A stretch of DNA of 64,000 bases, taken from Alnus glutinosa (taxonomy: Eukaryota > Streptophyta > Magnoliopsida > Fagales > Betulaceae). Of the stretch, positions 22,868-36,500 are shown one piece after another; positions within the stretch are counted from its first letter, which is position 1; every line of letters starts with the position of its first letter. A program made the position numbers and the translations under genes. Under the pieces are notes generated by a model. That model saw only the letters and a program-made list of their open reading frames with translations, ran no database searches and was not told the origin of the DNA. The stretch covers positions 30,314,001 through 30,378,000 of the forward strand of contig NC_084891.1 of assembly GCF_958979055.1 (NCBI RefSeq). The letters run 5' to 3'.

Positions 22868-24539
22868 ATGGCTGCGTTAAGCTCAGCGGTGGGAAGCAGC
22901 GTCCCTCAAATCGGTCCGTGGTGGAGTTCTAAACAGAGCAAAAGGCGGGTTAATAATTCGGTCCTCTCTCTGCCTCGTCGTTCCCCTATTCCCACCTCTT
23001 TGACCCGACTCCATAGCAACCATCTCTCTATATTTCCTCATACCAGGACCAGGTGCAGGTAGTATTATATTTCCTTTTTATTGAAATTCCTTTTCCGCTT
23101 TATCGAATTCTAGTTCATTATTAGGGTTTATCTGCTTCACTCTTCTGTTCCTTTTCAATATTGTACTTCTCAATTATACAAATTGGTTTGGTAGCCATCA
23201 CAGGCGCATTGAATTCCGCAGAATTACTTCTTAGCATGTTGTGTCCGTCGGAGTATATACGTAATCCGAACCCAAGTGTTTTATTCAAACGGTTCTTAAG
23301 TAATAGTTGATACATCTCAACTAATTCCGTCTCTTACAGAGCCCAAAACCTTGTAATTTGGTTCGTTGGAAGTCCTATTTTGCCTTTTTAATCTGCCTTC
23401 AGTGTGTCATATGCTTGCCTGCTTGTATTTTCAGTATGACAACTTCTTCACTGCCACTTATATTACTGGGTGGAAATGATAATCATTTTCAATTGTTTTT
23501 TCCCGTGTTCTTGCGAGCATAAGGTACCCGCACGAGCTTGGTAATGGCAATTCAGGGTTTCACAGAAAGAACAATAATGCTTGCAAACGGTATGCTTCCA
23601 TGCTTCGTGAACCAGGGAGTGAAGCACCTTTTTCTGCACAGAGTCCCTGCTTTTCTTGTTCTCTCAACCGCAGATTAACGCGTCCCACTCTCAGAAGATC
23701 CATACCAAGGGCCTTTCTTGATAAATCTACTTTTCATATATCCAAGCGTGGTATTGGCAATACTTCTGTAAGTACTTCACATTACATCCTATATCCTCTT
23801 CTCAACTTTGGGCAGTCAAGTGTTTTCTTCCCCCCCCCCCCCCCCCCCCCCCCTCCCCCCCAACAAATCTGAGCCGTTGTTTTTGAACTTCCACATGTTT
23901 GCATTTGGGATGCATGCATTACAATTTGAAAGACCTCTTCTAGAAACAGAAAGTCTTTCATTGTATTTTAAGAATGTATGGTTGGAATGGCACCTCCTCC
24001 CTTCTAAGAAACAGAGCGTAGGATGAGGTTGTGGGTTCAGGATCCATTCAGTGCATATGTAACCTACCAATAACAGAAAAAGCTTATATAAGACGATTTG
24101 TTTTTGAACCCCAATTTTCCTTCCCCCTGCTTTCAAGACAATGTTCGTCTAACTTGTTGTGCTCTTTATTTTTTCAGGCGAAGCATGACCATGTTCCACG
24201 AGCAACTGTTGGTCCAGATGAGCCACATGCAGCTAATACAGCCTGGCCAGATGTTCTTGAGAAACAAGATTTAGATATATCTTATCCTGAAATAGAACAA
24301 GCAGAATTAGAGGGGTTCTTAAGTTCTGAACTTCCGTCTCACCCAAAGTTGTATCGAGGACAACTGAAAAATGGACTGCGTTATATTATTTTGCCAAATA
24401 AAGTACCGCCAAGTAGGTATGGTTCATCTGCACCCAAATGGCTTACACTTTTAGGGTTACATGTAAAGATAGGGTAGGATAGGATCATACATGAAAATTA
24501 CAAGCCAAAAGTTTGATATGCATCTAATTTGACTTGGTC

Positions 24540-24588
<49 letters not shown>

Positions 24589-27500
24589 ACATCACTTGCA
24601 AAACATCTTGGATTTGTACATCAATTTCTCAACATTTATGCAAATACTGATTGGTTGTCATTTTTTATACCCTTTCCACAAATTTCGTGTGTTTCACAGT
24701 AATTTTGTCGTAAGATACATTTGTCAGTGGAAGTTTGAAGGTCATTTCCAAGACATGTTCATCACTCCCAACATTTTTTTTTTCCTGATTTGGTAACTTT
24801 CCTTTAATGGAATTGGTCGACTCCAAGTATGATTGTCTAAAGCGAGCACAAGATGAGGAGTGATCTCTACTGTAATGTTAGAAGTTCATATAATTCTACG
24901 TCAGTGTTTAGTATGTGATGTTGATAGGAACTAATCCTAACATTGGAGTTTTGCCATTTTCCTTTCGTGATTCACTATGTGATTAGCACTTGGTTCTAAA
25001 TTAATGTAGAACTAGTAAATGAAATGTTTCAAGTACCATGGTTGTATAGTGACTAGTCTTCTTCTTTGCTTCCTACTTCTCCACACCAACAACATTAAGT
25101 ATACACTGAAGCAAAACTTTCTATTTTGTTTTTTAATCAAAATGACAATAGTAGCTATACAATGGGGGTAGCCTACCTACTGCAAAACTCTCCCCTCCCG
25201 CAGTTTGAAGTCTTGATTTGTTCCTTACTACTTGAATATAAAGATTTTTTGTGAAGGAATCAATAAAAGATGTTACTGAAGTAAATGGTATGTGGAGGAA
25301 TAAATGTGAAGTGTCTTGTTAGAAGTGCAAAATATGTATGCAATGATCTATCATACGTTAAACACGTACATTTAATGCCTTTAGCTTTAATAGTATGATA
25401 AATGGTAAAAGAAGAGAAAAAGGCTGTAGAAGTTTGCTAATAGACAAATATAACTTTTGTTTTTTAAGTACAATGATCAAGGAATATGTTTGCCTCTTCA
25501 ATTATGTTCAAATTTCACCTGGAAAATGGTTATGGCGCTATGTTAATGAGAGAGAGGTTTGGTGGAGAGTTGTGATGGACTCTAAATTTGGCAGTTCGTG
25601 AGATGGGTGGTGTACCAATGAGCTTATTGGGGCATAAGGGGTGGGGTTATGGAAGAATATTAGGAGGGGTTGGAGGAAGTTTTCAAGTCATACTAGATTT
25701 GAGGTAGGGGATGGTTCTAAGGTTAGATTATGGCATGATCTATGGTGTGGGAACATGGCCCTACTTTCCAGATTTATATGGTATTGCTTGTGCGAAGGAT
25801 GCTTCTATAGTAGCTTACTTGGAGCTTTCTAGTGGCTCCAATAAGTGGAACGTAAGCTTTGCTAGACCAGCCCAGTTGGGAGGTGGATGTCTTTGTCTCG
25901 TTCAAATTGTGTTCAGTTAGAGAGAGATGTATAGTACCTTCTTTTACGTTTACTTAAATAAAAAAAATAAAAATAAAAGTTAGAGAGAGACAGGAAGGTG
26001 AAGACAAGCTTTGGTGGGCCCCCTCCAAAAAATGGTTGTTCGATGTTAGATCTTTCTACAGTGTCCTAGTATGTAATGATGGCCTTCTTTTCCCTTAGAA
26101 GAGTATTTGGCTAACTTAAGTACCTTTAAGGGTGACTTTCTTTGCTTGGATGACGGCCTTAGGAAATATCCTTACCATGAACAATTTTAGGAAGCAACAT
26201 GTCATTGTGATTGAGAGGTGTTGTATGTGTAACAAGAATAGGAAGTCTGTGGACCATCTTCTCTATTGTGATGTTGCTTTGGGTTATATCCAGCAGTGTA
26301 GTTGACTTGTTTGTTTGTTAGTGGACTATTGGTGGCACTAGGAGTGCTGCTATGTAGAAGATGGTGCCTTCTTTCTCTTGTGGTATCTCTCTTGGCTTGG
26401 GTTCTTGTTAATGTTCCTAACTTTGTCTCTACAAATTTGATTGATTTGATTAGCTTTTTACATTGTAGCAACTTATAGGGTTGAGTCCATATTGTATACT
26501 CTTATAGCTTATAGGGTTTAACCCTTTTTTTTTCTCAATAAGATCTGAATTATTCATTAAAAAAGAAAAGTTTTGAGGACCACGAGAGGACGTTGAAGAA
26601 GCTTGAGTCTTTCTTCTTCTATACTCTTTATCTTTAGACAATTGCTTTTGTTATCCTTTGGTGCTTTGTTATTATGATTTTCTTCTTTTTTATCCTCATA
26701 GCTAGCTAGGTGTTTTCTCTTGTATACTTTTTATGTACCTGGGTGTGCCTTACGTTTTTAATGATATTTCGATTACTTATAAAAAAAAATTATGTGAAGA
26801 GCATTATGCAAGGATTTGCATATGTTTATGCTTTATATTGACCGTCATTCTTCCTAACAAAAAATAACATGCAAATGAATCTCTCTCTCCCTCTTGCTCT
26901 CTTATGTAGAAAATTTTGGTTTTATAGGTTTGAAGCACACATGGAAGTTCATGTTGGATCAATTGATGAGGAAGATGATGAGCAGGGAATTGCCCATATG
27001 ATTGAACATGTTGCTTTCCTTGGAAGTAAGAAACGCGAGAAACTTCTTGGGACAGGAGCCCGATCTAATGCTTACACTGATTTCCACCATACAGTGTTCC
27101 ACATTCATTCACCAATTAGCACAAAGGTATATTGTTTTAGTTCTCTTTGTTTACATCTTTTGTACAAAATGTTTATAGACTTTGAATACTGATTTAATGC
27201 ACTGTTTTTTATTTGTCTGCATACCAGCTTAAGTTATGCTTTACTTGTACATTTCCTTCTATACCAGGTATATTAAACTTAATAATCATTAAAACAAATG
27301 CATAATAAGTATTTTTGGGTAACATATTATCTGTATGCCTGTGCTTGAATGTCCTTGGAACACAAATCTGTGAGGTCAGGTTAGTAACAAGCAGAATTTT
27401 GTGTGTACTTCTTGAGGATAACCAACTTGTTTCTCATGTTGCTGTCTTCATATGAACAATTTAAGGTTTTGCCCTTTCAAGTTACAATCTGTCTTATTCT

Positions 27501-30500
27501 TTTACTGACTGTTGTTTGTTGGTTCATGACAGGACTCTGATGGAGATCTGCTTCCATCTGTACTGGATGCGCTGAATGAGGTAAAAGTAATTGGGTTCTG
27601 CCATACGTTTAAAATTACTTCCTTGATGTAGAAAAGCAATTCATTGGTAAGCTGAGTGTGATATTAGCTAGGGCATGATTTTTTTCCTTTCTTAAATATT
27701 GCTCCCTTCCCATTACGAAAATCATTTCTTAGCTTAAGTAGCAGTGTCTTATGTAATGAGTGTCATAACCCTCTGCCTGATCAACGGTATCTCATACATG
27801 CATAAAGATAGCGTTCCACCCAAAATTTCTTGCTTCTCGAGTTGAAAAGGAACGGCGTGCTATACTTTCGGAATTACAAATGATGAATACAATAGAGTAT
27901 CGTGTTGATTGCCAGGTATGGACCAAGGATATTTTTGTGCTTAGCTGGTTGATATTCTCACACTGGTGGCCAATTTCATAATTTTCATTCCTTTTTATTT
28001 TGGACACAGTTGTTACAACATCTGCATTCTGAAAATAAGCTGAGCAAAAGGTTTCCAATTGGATTAGAAGAGCAGATTAAGAAGTGGGATGCAGATAAAA
28101 TAAGAAAATTTCATGAGCGTTGGTATTTCCCTGCAAATGCAACCTTATACATAGTGGGGGATATTGATAACATCTCAAAGACTGTACACCAGATCGAAGT
28201 ATGCCACAAATTTAGTGATATATCATTTGTAAAATTCGACTCTTGATTGGGAATTTTTCCAATTTACTTTTGAATTTTGACTATAATTAGTTCTTCCATG
28301 CAGGCTGTCTTTGGGCAGACTGGCATAGAAAATGAGGCAGTTTCTGCATCTAGTCCTAGCGCGTTTGGTGCAATGGCTAGTTTTCTTGTTCCTAAGCTCT
28401 CAGCTGGGTTTGCTGGAAGTTTATCAAATGAAAAATCATCTAATTCTTTAGATCAATCTAAAATCTTAAAGAAAGAGAGGCATGCAGTTCGTCCCCCAGT
28501 GAAGCATAATTGGTCACTCCCTGGAAGCAGCACAGATGTGAAGCTTCCACAGATATTCCAGCATGAGCTGCTTCAAAACTTTTCAGTTAATATGTTCTGC
28601 AAGGTATGAATGGCGTTTTTTTTTCTTTCTTTCTTTCTTTTTATTGTTTTTCACACTTTATTAATATCGGGCTTATTTTAAGACGTCCTTATCTTGTTTC
28701 TATAGTTCCTTGTGGTTTGGTCACTACTTTGTATCTTAAAACTTTCCACTTAAACAATACCTTAATGTTAAGGGTAAAATTGAAGAGTTATTGAGGGAAT
28801 ATGAAGAAAAATGTTAGTGGGATGCTTTATTTAGAAGTAGTAGATGCTTCATATTCCAATGTTGATGGTGGATAATGTTAAATTGTCAATTGTCCCAAAA
28901 GCTTAAGTAAATAGAGAATAGTAAATTTAATCATTTAATTATTATTCTAACACTTTCTCTTACGTGTGAGTCCAAACTCTCTCTCAATAAGTGAAATATT
29001 TTAACTTAAATGGGAGATATAATGTGGACTTAGGGTTCAAACTCATAACCTTTATTTTGATATCATGTTAAATCACTAGTTATTGTAAAAGTTTAAGTTG
29101 GTAGGAAATGTTGCATTTTTTTACCTATCAAAAGGAAATGTTGCATTTAATAATTTAATTAATATTCTAATAGATAAATGGAGTATTGGTTCCTAAGAAG
29201 CACCGATACTGATATAAAACACGTGATATTTACAGATACGACAATACAATAATTCTTGAAAAACTAGAATAAGATATAATTGGGACATTAAATGGATTGA
29301 TATGCATTTGTTTGTATATATTATATTACCTTTTGATTTAGGAGATAAATAACAAATTCCCAAAAGTTTAAGAAAGATATCTACACTAGTATTCAAGAAA
29401 TAATAGATAGGAAAAAAAGCACATATTTAGAATGTAAAGTAACTATTATCCATATTTAGCTTTTTAAGATATATTAAAAGTATACTATTCATAAATAGCC
29501 CTAAAATAACACCAATCTATTTGCTATTAGATCCTTCAAATATTCAAAATAAAACATTTAGACCCTTTTCTAATTCAACTCTAAAGCATTTAAAACAACA
29601 TTCAAAACTCTTTTTTTTTTTTTTGAGAATCTTATTTTGACCCTAATGTGTCCTAATTATATCCAAGTTATATTTATGAAGTATCGTACCGTGTCCAACT
29701 TTAAAATTTTAGTTTTTAATTTATAACCACATATCCAATTGTGGTTGAGCTCTGTTTGTGTTTGATACGTCCTGGGCCACATTTTTGTTTGATACGTTTT
29801 GAAGTATCTATACTTCCTAGTTTGGTTCCTTAATTTCTTTGTAAATAGGGCACGAATGGAAGAATAAACCTTCTATTTGTCTGCATGCGCAAGCCACTCT
29901 CCTTTGGAGTCGGCCTCTAGTTCCAATTTGGGTAAAAAAGGTAAAGGTAGTAGAGAATTAAGAAGGTTATCTTGCTCCATCAGTTATGATTCGTTCGGGA
30001 GTAGTGCTAGCTGTGGTAGAGTCAAAGGGAGGGCAATGTGTGGTTATTTATGAAGCCTAAGTTGTTATCATTGAATTTGAGGGGATTAAAAGACACACAC
30101 TTGAGATTCATGAATTTGATTAGACAGTGGAAGGCAACTACTATTTGTCTGCAAGAATCTAAATTGAGTTTATTTTCAACAGTGTTGTGCATAGTCTGTG
30201 GGGTTGTCAACATGTGGAATGGTGTTATTCAACTGCGTTTTTAGCTCCTTTTGTGTTTAGCTTTTATGATTTTCTTGTTTTTTCTCCTTGTAGCTAGGTG
30301 TTTCTCTTGTATACTTCTTGTATATCCGGGTTATGCCTTTCACTTTTAATGATATTTTGATTACTTAGAAAAAAAGAGGGGGCCTCCGGTGGAATCTTGC
30401 TTTTGTGGGATAGGAAGGTTGCGGAGAAGATTGAATAGTGTGTGAGGGGAGTTTACTGTTGCTTGCTCGTTTAGAAATGTTGAAGATGGATTCTCTTGGG

Positions 30501-33500
30501 TTTTTTTGCGGGTTTTTATGGGCCTAATTCCGATTGTGGTAGAAGTTATTTATGGGAGGAATTGGCTGGCTTGTTTAATTGGTGGAATTTCTTCAACGTC
30601 GCTCGATTTCCCAACGAAAGATTGGGTAAAGCTCTCCCTTGTCCTGCTATGGTGGAGTTTTCTAATTTTATCTTTGATCAGGGTCTCATGGATCTCCCCT
30701 TTGTAGGTGGGTCTTTTTTTTGGTCAAACAATCTCGATCCCCCTTCTTGGTCAAGAATTGATAAGGTTTTTTTTTTTTTTGTCTATATGGGTTGGGAAGC
30801 CAAGTATCTTGATTTATCATAAAGAAGGTTGCCTAGACTTTGCTTAGAACATTTCCCCATACTTCTAGATTGTGGTGGTATTCAGGGCGGCAAAAGATAT
30901 TTCAAGTTTGAGAATATATGGTTGAAGGCGGAAAGCTTTGTGGACAGGGTGAGGCAATGGTGGACCTTTTATCATTTTCAAGGTTCCTGAGCTTCATTTT
31001 GACTCGTAAACTTAAGGCACTCAAAGTTAATATAAGAATTTGGAATGAGCAGGTGTTTGGTATTGTGGAGACCCATAAAAGGATTCTCTTGGATGAATTA
31101 CATGTTCTTGATGGTTTGGAGGAAAAGAGAGCTATACATGACGAAAAGAAATTGAGGAAAGTAAAAGTTATTAGTGATTTGGAGAGGGCTACCTTATTGG
31201 AGGAGATGTGTTGGATGAGAAGTTGAGGGCTTAATGGTTAAAAGAGGGTGACAAATTCACAGAGTTTTTCCATTGATTGGCCAACTCGAATAGGAGAAAC
31301 AACTCCATTGAGTCGTTGTTGGTTAATGGCTCAGTTTCTTCTGTTCAAGCTGTAATCATGGATCACATTGTGAACTTCTATGATAGATTGTTTACTGAAT
31401 AGTTTTTTTGGCAGCCCAAGCTGGATGGCCTTTCTTTTGAATCCATTGTGAGGAGGCCTCTTGGTTTGAGAGACCGTTTGAGGAGAGTGAGGTCCTTGAG
31501 GTGGTGAAATGTATGAATAGTAAAAATGCGCTATTTTACTATGACATTCTTCCAAGTTTGTTGGGATCTAATCAAAGAAGTTATTATGGGAGTTTCCATG
31601 ATTTTCATGCTAGAGGTAAGTTTGAAAAAAGCCTTAAATGTCATTTCCATTGCTCTCATTTCGAAAAAATTTGAGGCTGTTGATGTTAAGGACTTTCGTC
31701 CTATCAATCTTGTGGGTGGAGTTGACAAGATTATTGCAAAGTCCTAGCCATCAGGTTGAGTAGGGTTGTGGAGAAGATTGTTTAGAAGCCCCCAAAATGC
31801 GTTTGTTAGAGGTAGGCAAATCCTTGACTCCGCGCTTGTAGCAAATCTTTGAAGTTGTATCTGGTTTGAAAATTAATCTGACTAAATTAGAATTGGTTCC
31901 TGTGGGCAATTTTAATAATGTTGATAGTTTGACCAATAATCTAGGATGCATGGTTTCTTTTTTGCATTTGAAGTATTTTGGTCTTCCGTTGAGAGCCTCT
32001 TTTAAGGCCAAAACTATTTGGGATAGTGTTATTGAGCAGATAGAGCATCGTTTTTTTTTTTGATAAGTAAGAACACAGCATCGTTTGGCTGGATGAGAGA
32101 GGTTTTACTTGTCTAAGGGTGATAGGATTACCTTGATCAAAAGTACCTTATCCAATTTGACTACGTATTTCATGTCTCTTTTTCCCTTTCGAGTTGGTGT
32201 TGCCAACCGTATAGAGAAGTTACAACAAGACCTCTTATGGGGTGGGCTAGTTGAAAAATTCAAATTTCACTTCGTAAGTTGATCCAAGGTTTGTTCCCCT
32301 GTGTCCAAGGGAGGATTAGGGGTTCGGAATTTGCTACTGTTCAATCGTGCTCTTTTGGGAAAGTGACTTTGATGCTAGATGCATGAGAGAGAGGCTTCAT
32401 GGATAGTTGTAGTGGATTCTGCATATGGTAGCTTGTGGGGTGGATGGTGTTCTAATGAGATTCATGGGTTGTATGTGGTGGGCTTTGGAAAAACATCAGG
32501 AATGATTGGGGGGAGTTTTTAAGTCGTATCAGATTTGAGGTGGGAGATGGCACTAAGATTAGATTTTGGCTTGACTTATGATGTGGGGATCAAGCTTTAA
32601 AGGAAGGTTTTTTAGATTTTTATAGTATTGCTCATGTTAATGATGCTTCTGTAGCAGATCATTTGGCACTTTCTAGTGGTTCCATTCAGTGGAACGTTTG
32701 CTTTTTGAGCCCGGCTCATGATTGAGAGGTTGATGTCTTTCCTTTGTTTGTAAGTTTATTTTACTCATTTAGAAATTTCTCAGATCTATTCCTGTGTTTT
32801 TACTTTTTAGCAAATACACAATGAAACAATCAAATTCAATTCACCAATACATGAATCGTGTAATTCTGGCATCAACCATGAATTTCAATCAAATTATTTA
32901 AAATTGAAATATCAAAAACAAAATATATATATATATAGCAAACGCATATATAGAGGGAATAAGAAATTGGAAACTTATCTATACGTCTTTGAATTGAAGA
33001 CATATATTTACGGCAATTCTGTTTTCAGAGTGTGATTAACTTCTTGATACCTTAAAAACTCAAAATAGATCAAATTATGTAGATGGGTTTCGAAAAAATG
33101 CGACTTGAACAACAACTACATGCGGAAGATTCCTGAAAAAATTGAAATTGGCAGTCAAGAAATGACAAACGATTTACCTCAAGACCGTGATTGCCCAGTT
33201 TTACTGTTGGAATTTGGACTTCGTTGCTTTCTGCCATCTTTCATATGTATGTTTCTCTTCTCGAGATTTTCTTTGGGTCTCAGCAATTTTCATTGACAAT
33301 CCTTTTTTCATATATATATATATAAGAGAGAGAGAGAGAGAGATCTACCCCTTTTGTTTTGAGAGTTCCAACGGACATGGAACTCTAAAATGAGGAGTTA
33401 CATTATACCCTTGGAATCAGACTCCGAAAGCCTGTAGGATTTATTTCGAGAACCGAAGAACTTCTAGAGTTCCAAACGCTGTGTGTTTCGCAGGAAAATA

Positions 33501-36500
33501 TCTTCTGGATAAAAACAAATTATGGGTTTGAAAAGAATAATTTTCCTAATCAAATTGGCACCAACCACCACTGAAATATACATCCCAAATGAAGAATAGA
33601 AAAAACCCAAAAAGATTTATACACGAGAAAAAGGGGAACCTTTAGAAACCGGTTAGATGAGAGCCAAACACGGTGATCTTCATCTCTCTCTTTTTGATTG
33701 CTTTGCTTTGTTCTGCATTTGATTTAGATAGAAACAACACTTTTAGTCGCCAAAATATCTGATTGCTTTGCTTTCCTTAGATTTCTGTTCGAGTGAGATA
33801 GAAACAATGGTTAATTGTAAATTAATGACATAAACGCAAGTTCTATTTTTAAGATGAACCAAACCACATGCTATAGACATTGGCTCTTGGGAGAAACAGA
33901 GAGAGGCATGGAGGCCATTGAAGCGAAAAGAGGTTTACGCTACCAGTGCCAAAAGTGACCTTTGCGCTAACGGTGCTTAAACATTTATTTGAAACGTTGC
34001 TTTGAAAAGATAACTAAACGCACAACGTTACACCAAGTTTAACTAACTTAAACGCACGTTTAATAATAAGGAGGGACACTTGTCAACAGAATTAAGCTCC
34101 ACTTGTCGCAATTTTGGCCTCTCATCTTACAGATTCAGCTTTTATGTATATATTAGATAATGCAATCCGTGGCTACCATCTATAAGCATATAGTGGTCTT
34201 CAGGTTTTTATGATTCATCTTTTATGTTTGTAGCCTTCAGCAAGTGGATTTGATGACCATGTTTCTCTTTTTGTTTCTTTTTGGGGGGCTCTTCTGTTAA
34301 ATTTCCTGCAGATTCCAGTGAACAAGGTTGGAACATATGGTGACTTGCGAAATGTTTTGATGAAGAGAATATTTCTTTCTGCCTTGCATTTCCGGATTAA
34401 TACAAGATACAAGGTGGGTTGGACTATTATGAATCAGTTGATTGCAAATTCAGGACATTGTTATTCAGTCCAAGTTGTAATGAGTTTGCAACTGATCATT
34501 CTTCTATTAGAAGTATGATTTTCACCGTGTTGCCTTCCTATTTGTTTGAGTGGGTTTTGCTTTATCTTCTTCAGCTTATCCAAGTAAAGATTGTTTCTTG
34601 TGTCTGAGTATATGATGCAACTCATCATAGGGAAAGCTTCACGTAGATAATAAAGTTATAAAGAACTAGGGCAGTTTACTTTTTGATAGCCGTGAGCTCA
34701 ATCCCTTATGGGTGTGAGCTATATTTGCCTCTCAATGATATATAACCAGTTAGTAGAGTTGCAATCATTCACTGGGAACTTGCAATCAAGCTTATAATCA
34801 TTATATGTCTGTGCTCTTATCCAACAACCCTGTTGTGTACTTTAGAAAGACTGTGTATCCGTCTAAAAGTGTAACTAACTTATGTAAATTTTCAGAGTTC
34901 AAATCCACCATTCACTTCAGTTGAATTGGATCATAGCGATTCCGGTAGGGAAGGATGCACTGTCACTACTCTTACAGTAACTGCAGAGCCAAAGAATTGG
35001 CAAAGTGCAATTAAAGTTGCTGTCCAAGAGGTTCGTACTTTTGATGTTCCCTCTCTACTTTTTCATGCATTAATTTTAGTGTTGTTTGCTATATTATATT
35101 CTCCACTATTATCTTTGGCTGTCATCGTTAAACCTGATCATGGACTGGCAGCACATGCAGCTGGACAGGCTTGGCTTGCATTTGGTATACCTTAGATAAA
35201 AATTTAAGGCCCATTGGACCAGCTAGCTCAATTCAAAGGCCCAATTTTTTTTCAAGACGGGACTGGTCTTAATTGGAAATTTCATTGCAGGCTTGGGTTG
35301 GAAAATTATGTTTATTTTTTTCGGAAATTATATCATTGAAGATGATTCAACCAAATAATATATAACTTTCCCAACCCTTAAACCTAATGCTTTACCCTCT
35401 TGCCATGGCTGGGGCCAAGACATATTGCCAGGAGTTTGAGATTGCCAACAACGGCGTCAAGCACTTGAAGGTCCTAAATCATTCAATCATGAATACCAAC
35501 CAGCCACTCGTTAGAATGTGCATCACAGATGTGCTTGGTGTCGCATGATTGTACTGGTCTCAAATTCATTAGACGAAGCGTTGCTCTCAGATCCAAGAGG
35601 AGGCTCAATGTGTTTTCTAGGAAAAAAAATAAGTTTGTTCTTGGGCCAAAGTAGGGGCAGGCCTGGCTAGCATTTTTCTTCTAGGGCCGAGTATAGTCTC
35701 AAAAACAAGGCCAGGTAGCAGGGTTCTGCACGTTGAATATAGACAAGGCTGAAGCCTAGCCCTAATCTGGCTCCCATCCAATGATAAGTTCTTGTCATCA
35801 TGATGCTGTGATTGAACCTATTTATCTTTTTTCCCTTTATTTGCTAAATATGTCGCACCAATGAATATATTATCTAATACAATTAGACAGCATCAGTGAC
35901 CACTTTAATTTAATGTCCATTTTGCACTATAGTCAGCAATGCATACCTTTTCTAGTTGAATGAATTTTGTATTTGCATTGATGCCACTGAGTTCCTAAAA
36001 TGATGGTCTAACATTTCTGCATCATTTTTAGTATCTAATAAATTTTAATTTCTGCAGGTTCGAAGGCTAAAAGAGTTTGGTGTCACCAAGGGTGAATTAA
36101 CACGCTATATGGATGCACTGTTAAAAGATAGTGAACACCTAGCAGCTATGATAGATAATGTGTCATCCGTGGATAATTTGGATTTTATTATGGAGAGTGA
36201 TGCACTAGGACATACAGTGATGGATCAGAGACAAGGACATGAGAGCTTGGTTGCTGTTGCTGGAACAGTTACTCTTGAAGAGGTAATTTCGTTGAATGAT
36301 GATCCTACTCATTAGTAGTTGTTGCACCGATACATGTTTTAGTCCTTAGTTTTGGTTTGCGTTCATGATCCTTGAAGTTTAAATGTGGTTAATTTGGTCC
36401 TTAAATTTCTAATTTACTGAGGGTGCATTTGAAATTGCGATTTCGTAGGCAATAAGTGTGATTTTAAACCAAATTGCAGAAAATGAATCGTTTGGGAATT

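Larger units (their letters stand above)
30020..32755 (+). mobile_element. Internally deleted LINE with a nested LINE tail, in SPP intron 8
   Basis: Plus-strand remnants of an L1-type ORF2 in order: endonuclease start ([26 protein letters not shown]), more endonuclease ([33 protein letters not shown]), reverse transcriptase ([18 protein letters not shown]), then directly [16 protein letters not shown] without the catalytic YADD box, and a zf-RVT-like end. Roughly 30235-30372 is foreign to the reading: it is the 3' tail of another LINE, ending in A residues. Many stops and shifts; not active. Confidence 0.8.

Noticed and set aside
24031..24177. ATG at 24031 as an alternative start for the exon beginning at 24178
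   Set aside because: The segment 24031-24177 is intron with a good acceptor (TTTTTCAG), and joining exon 2 to 24178 gives the expected SPP frame.
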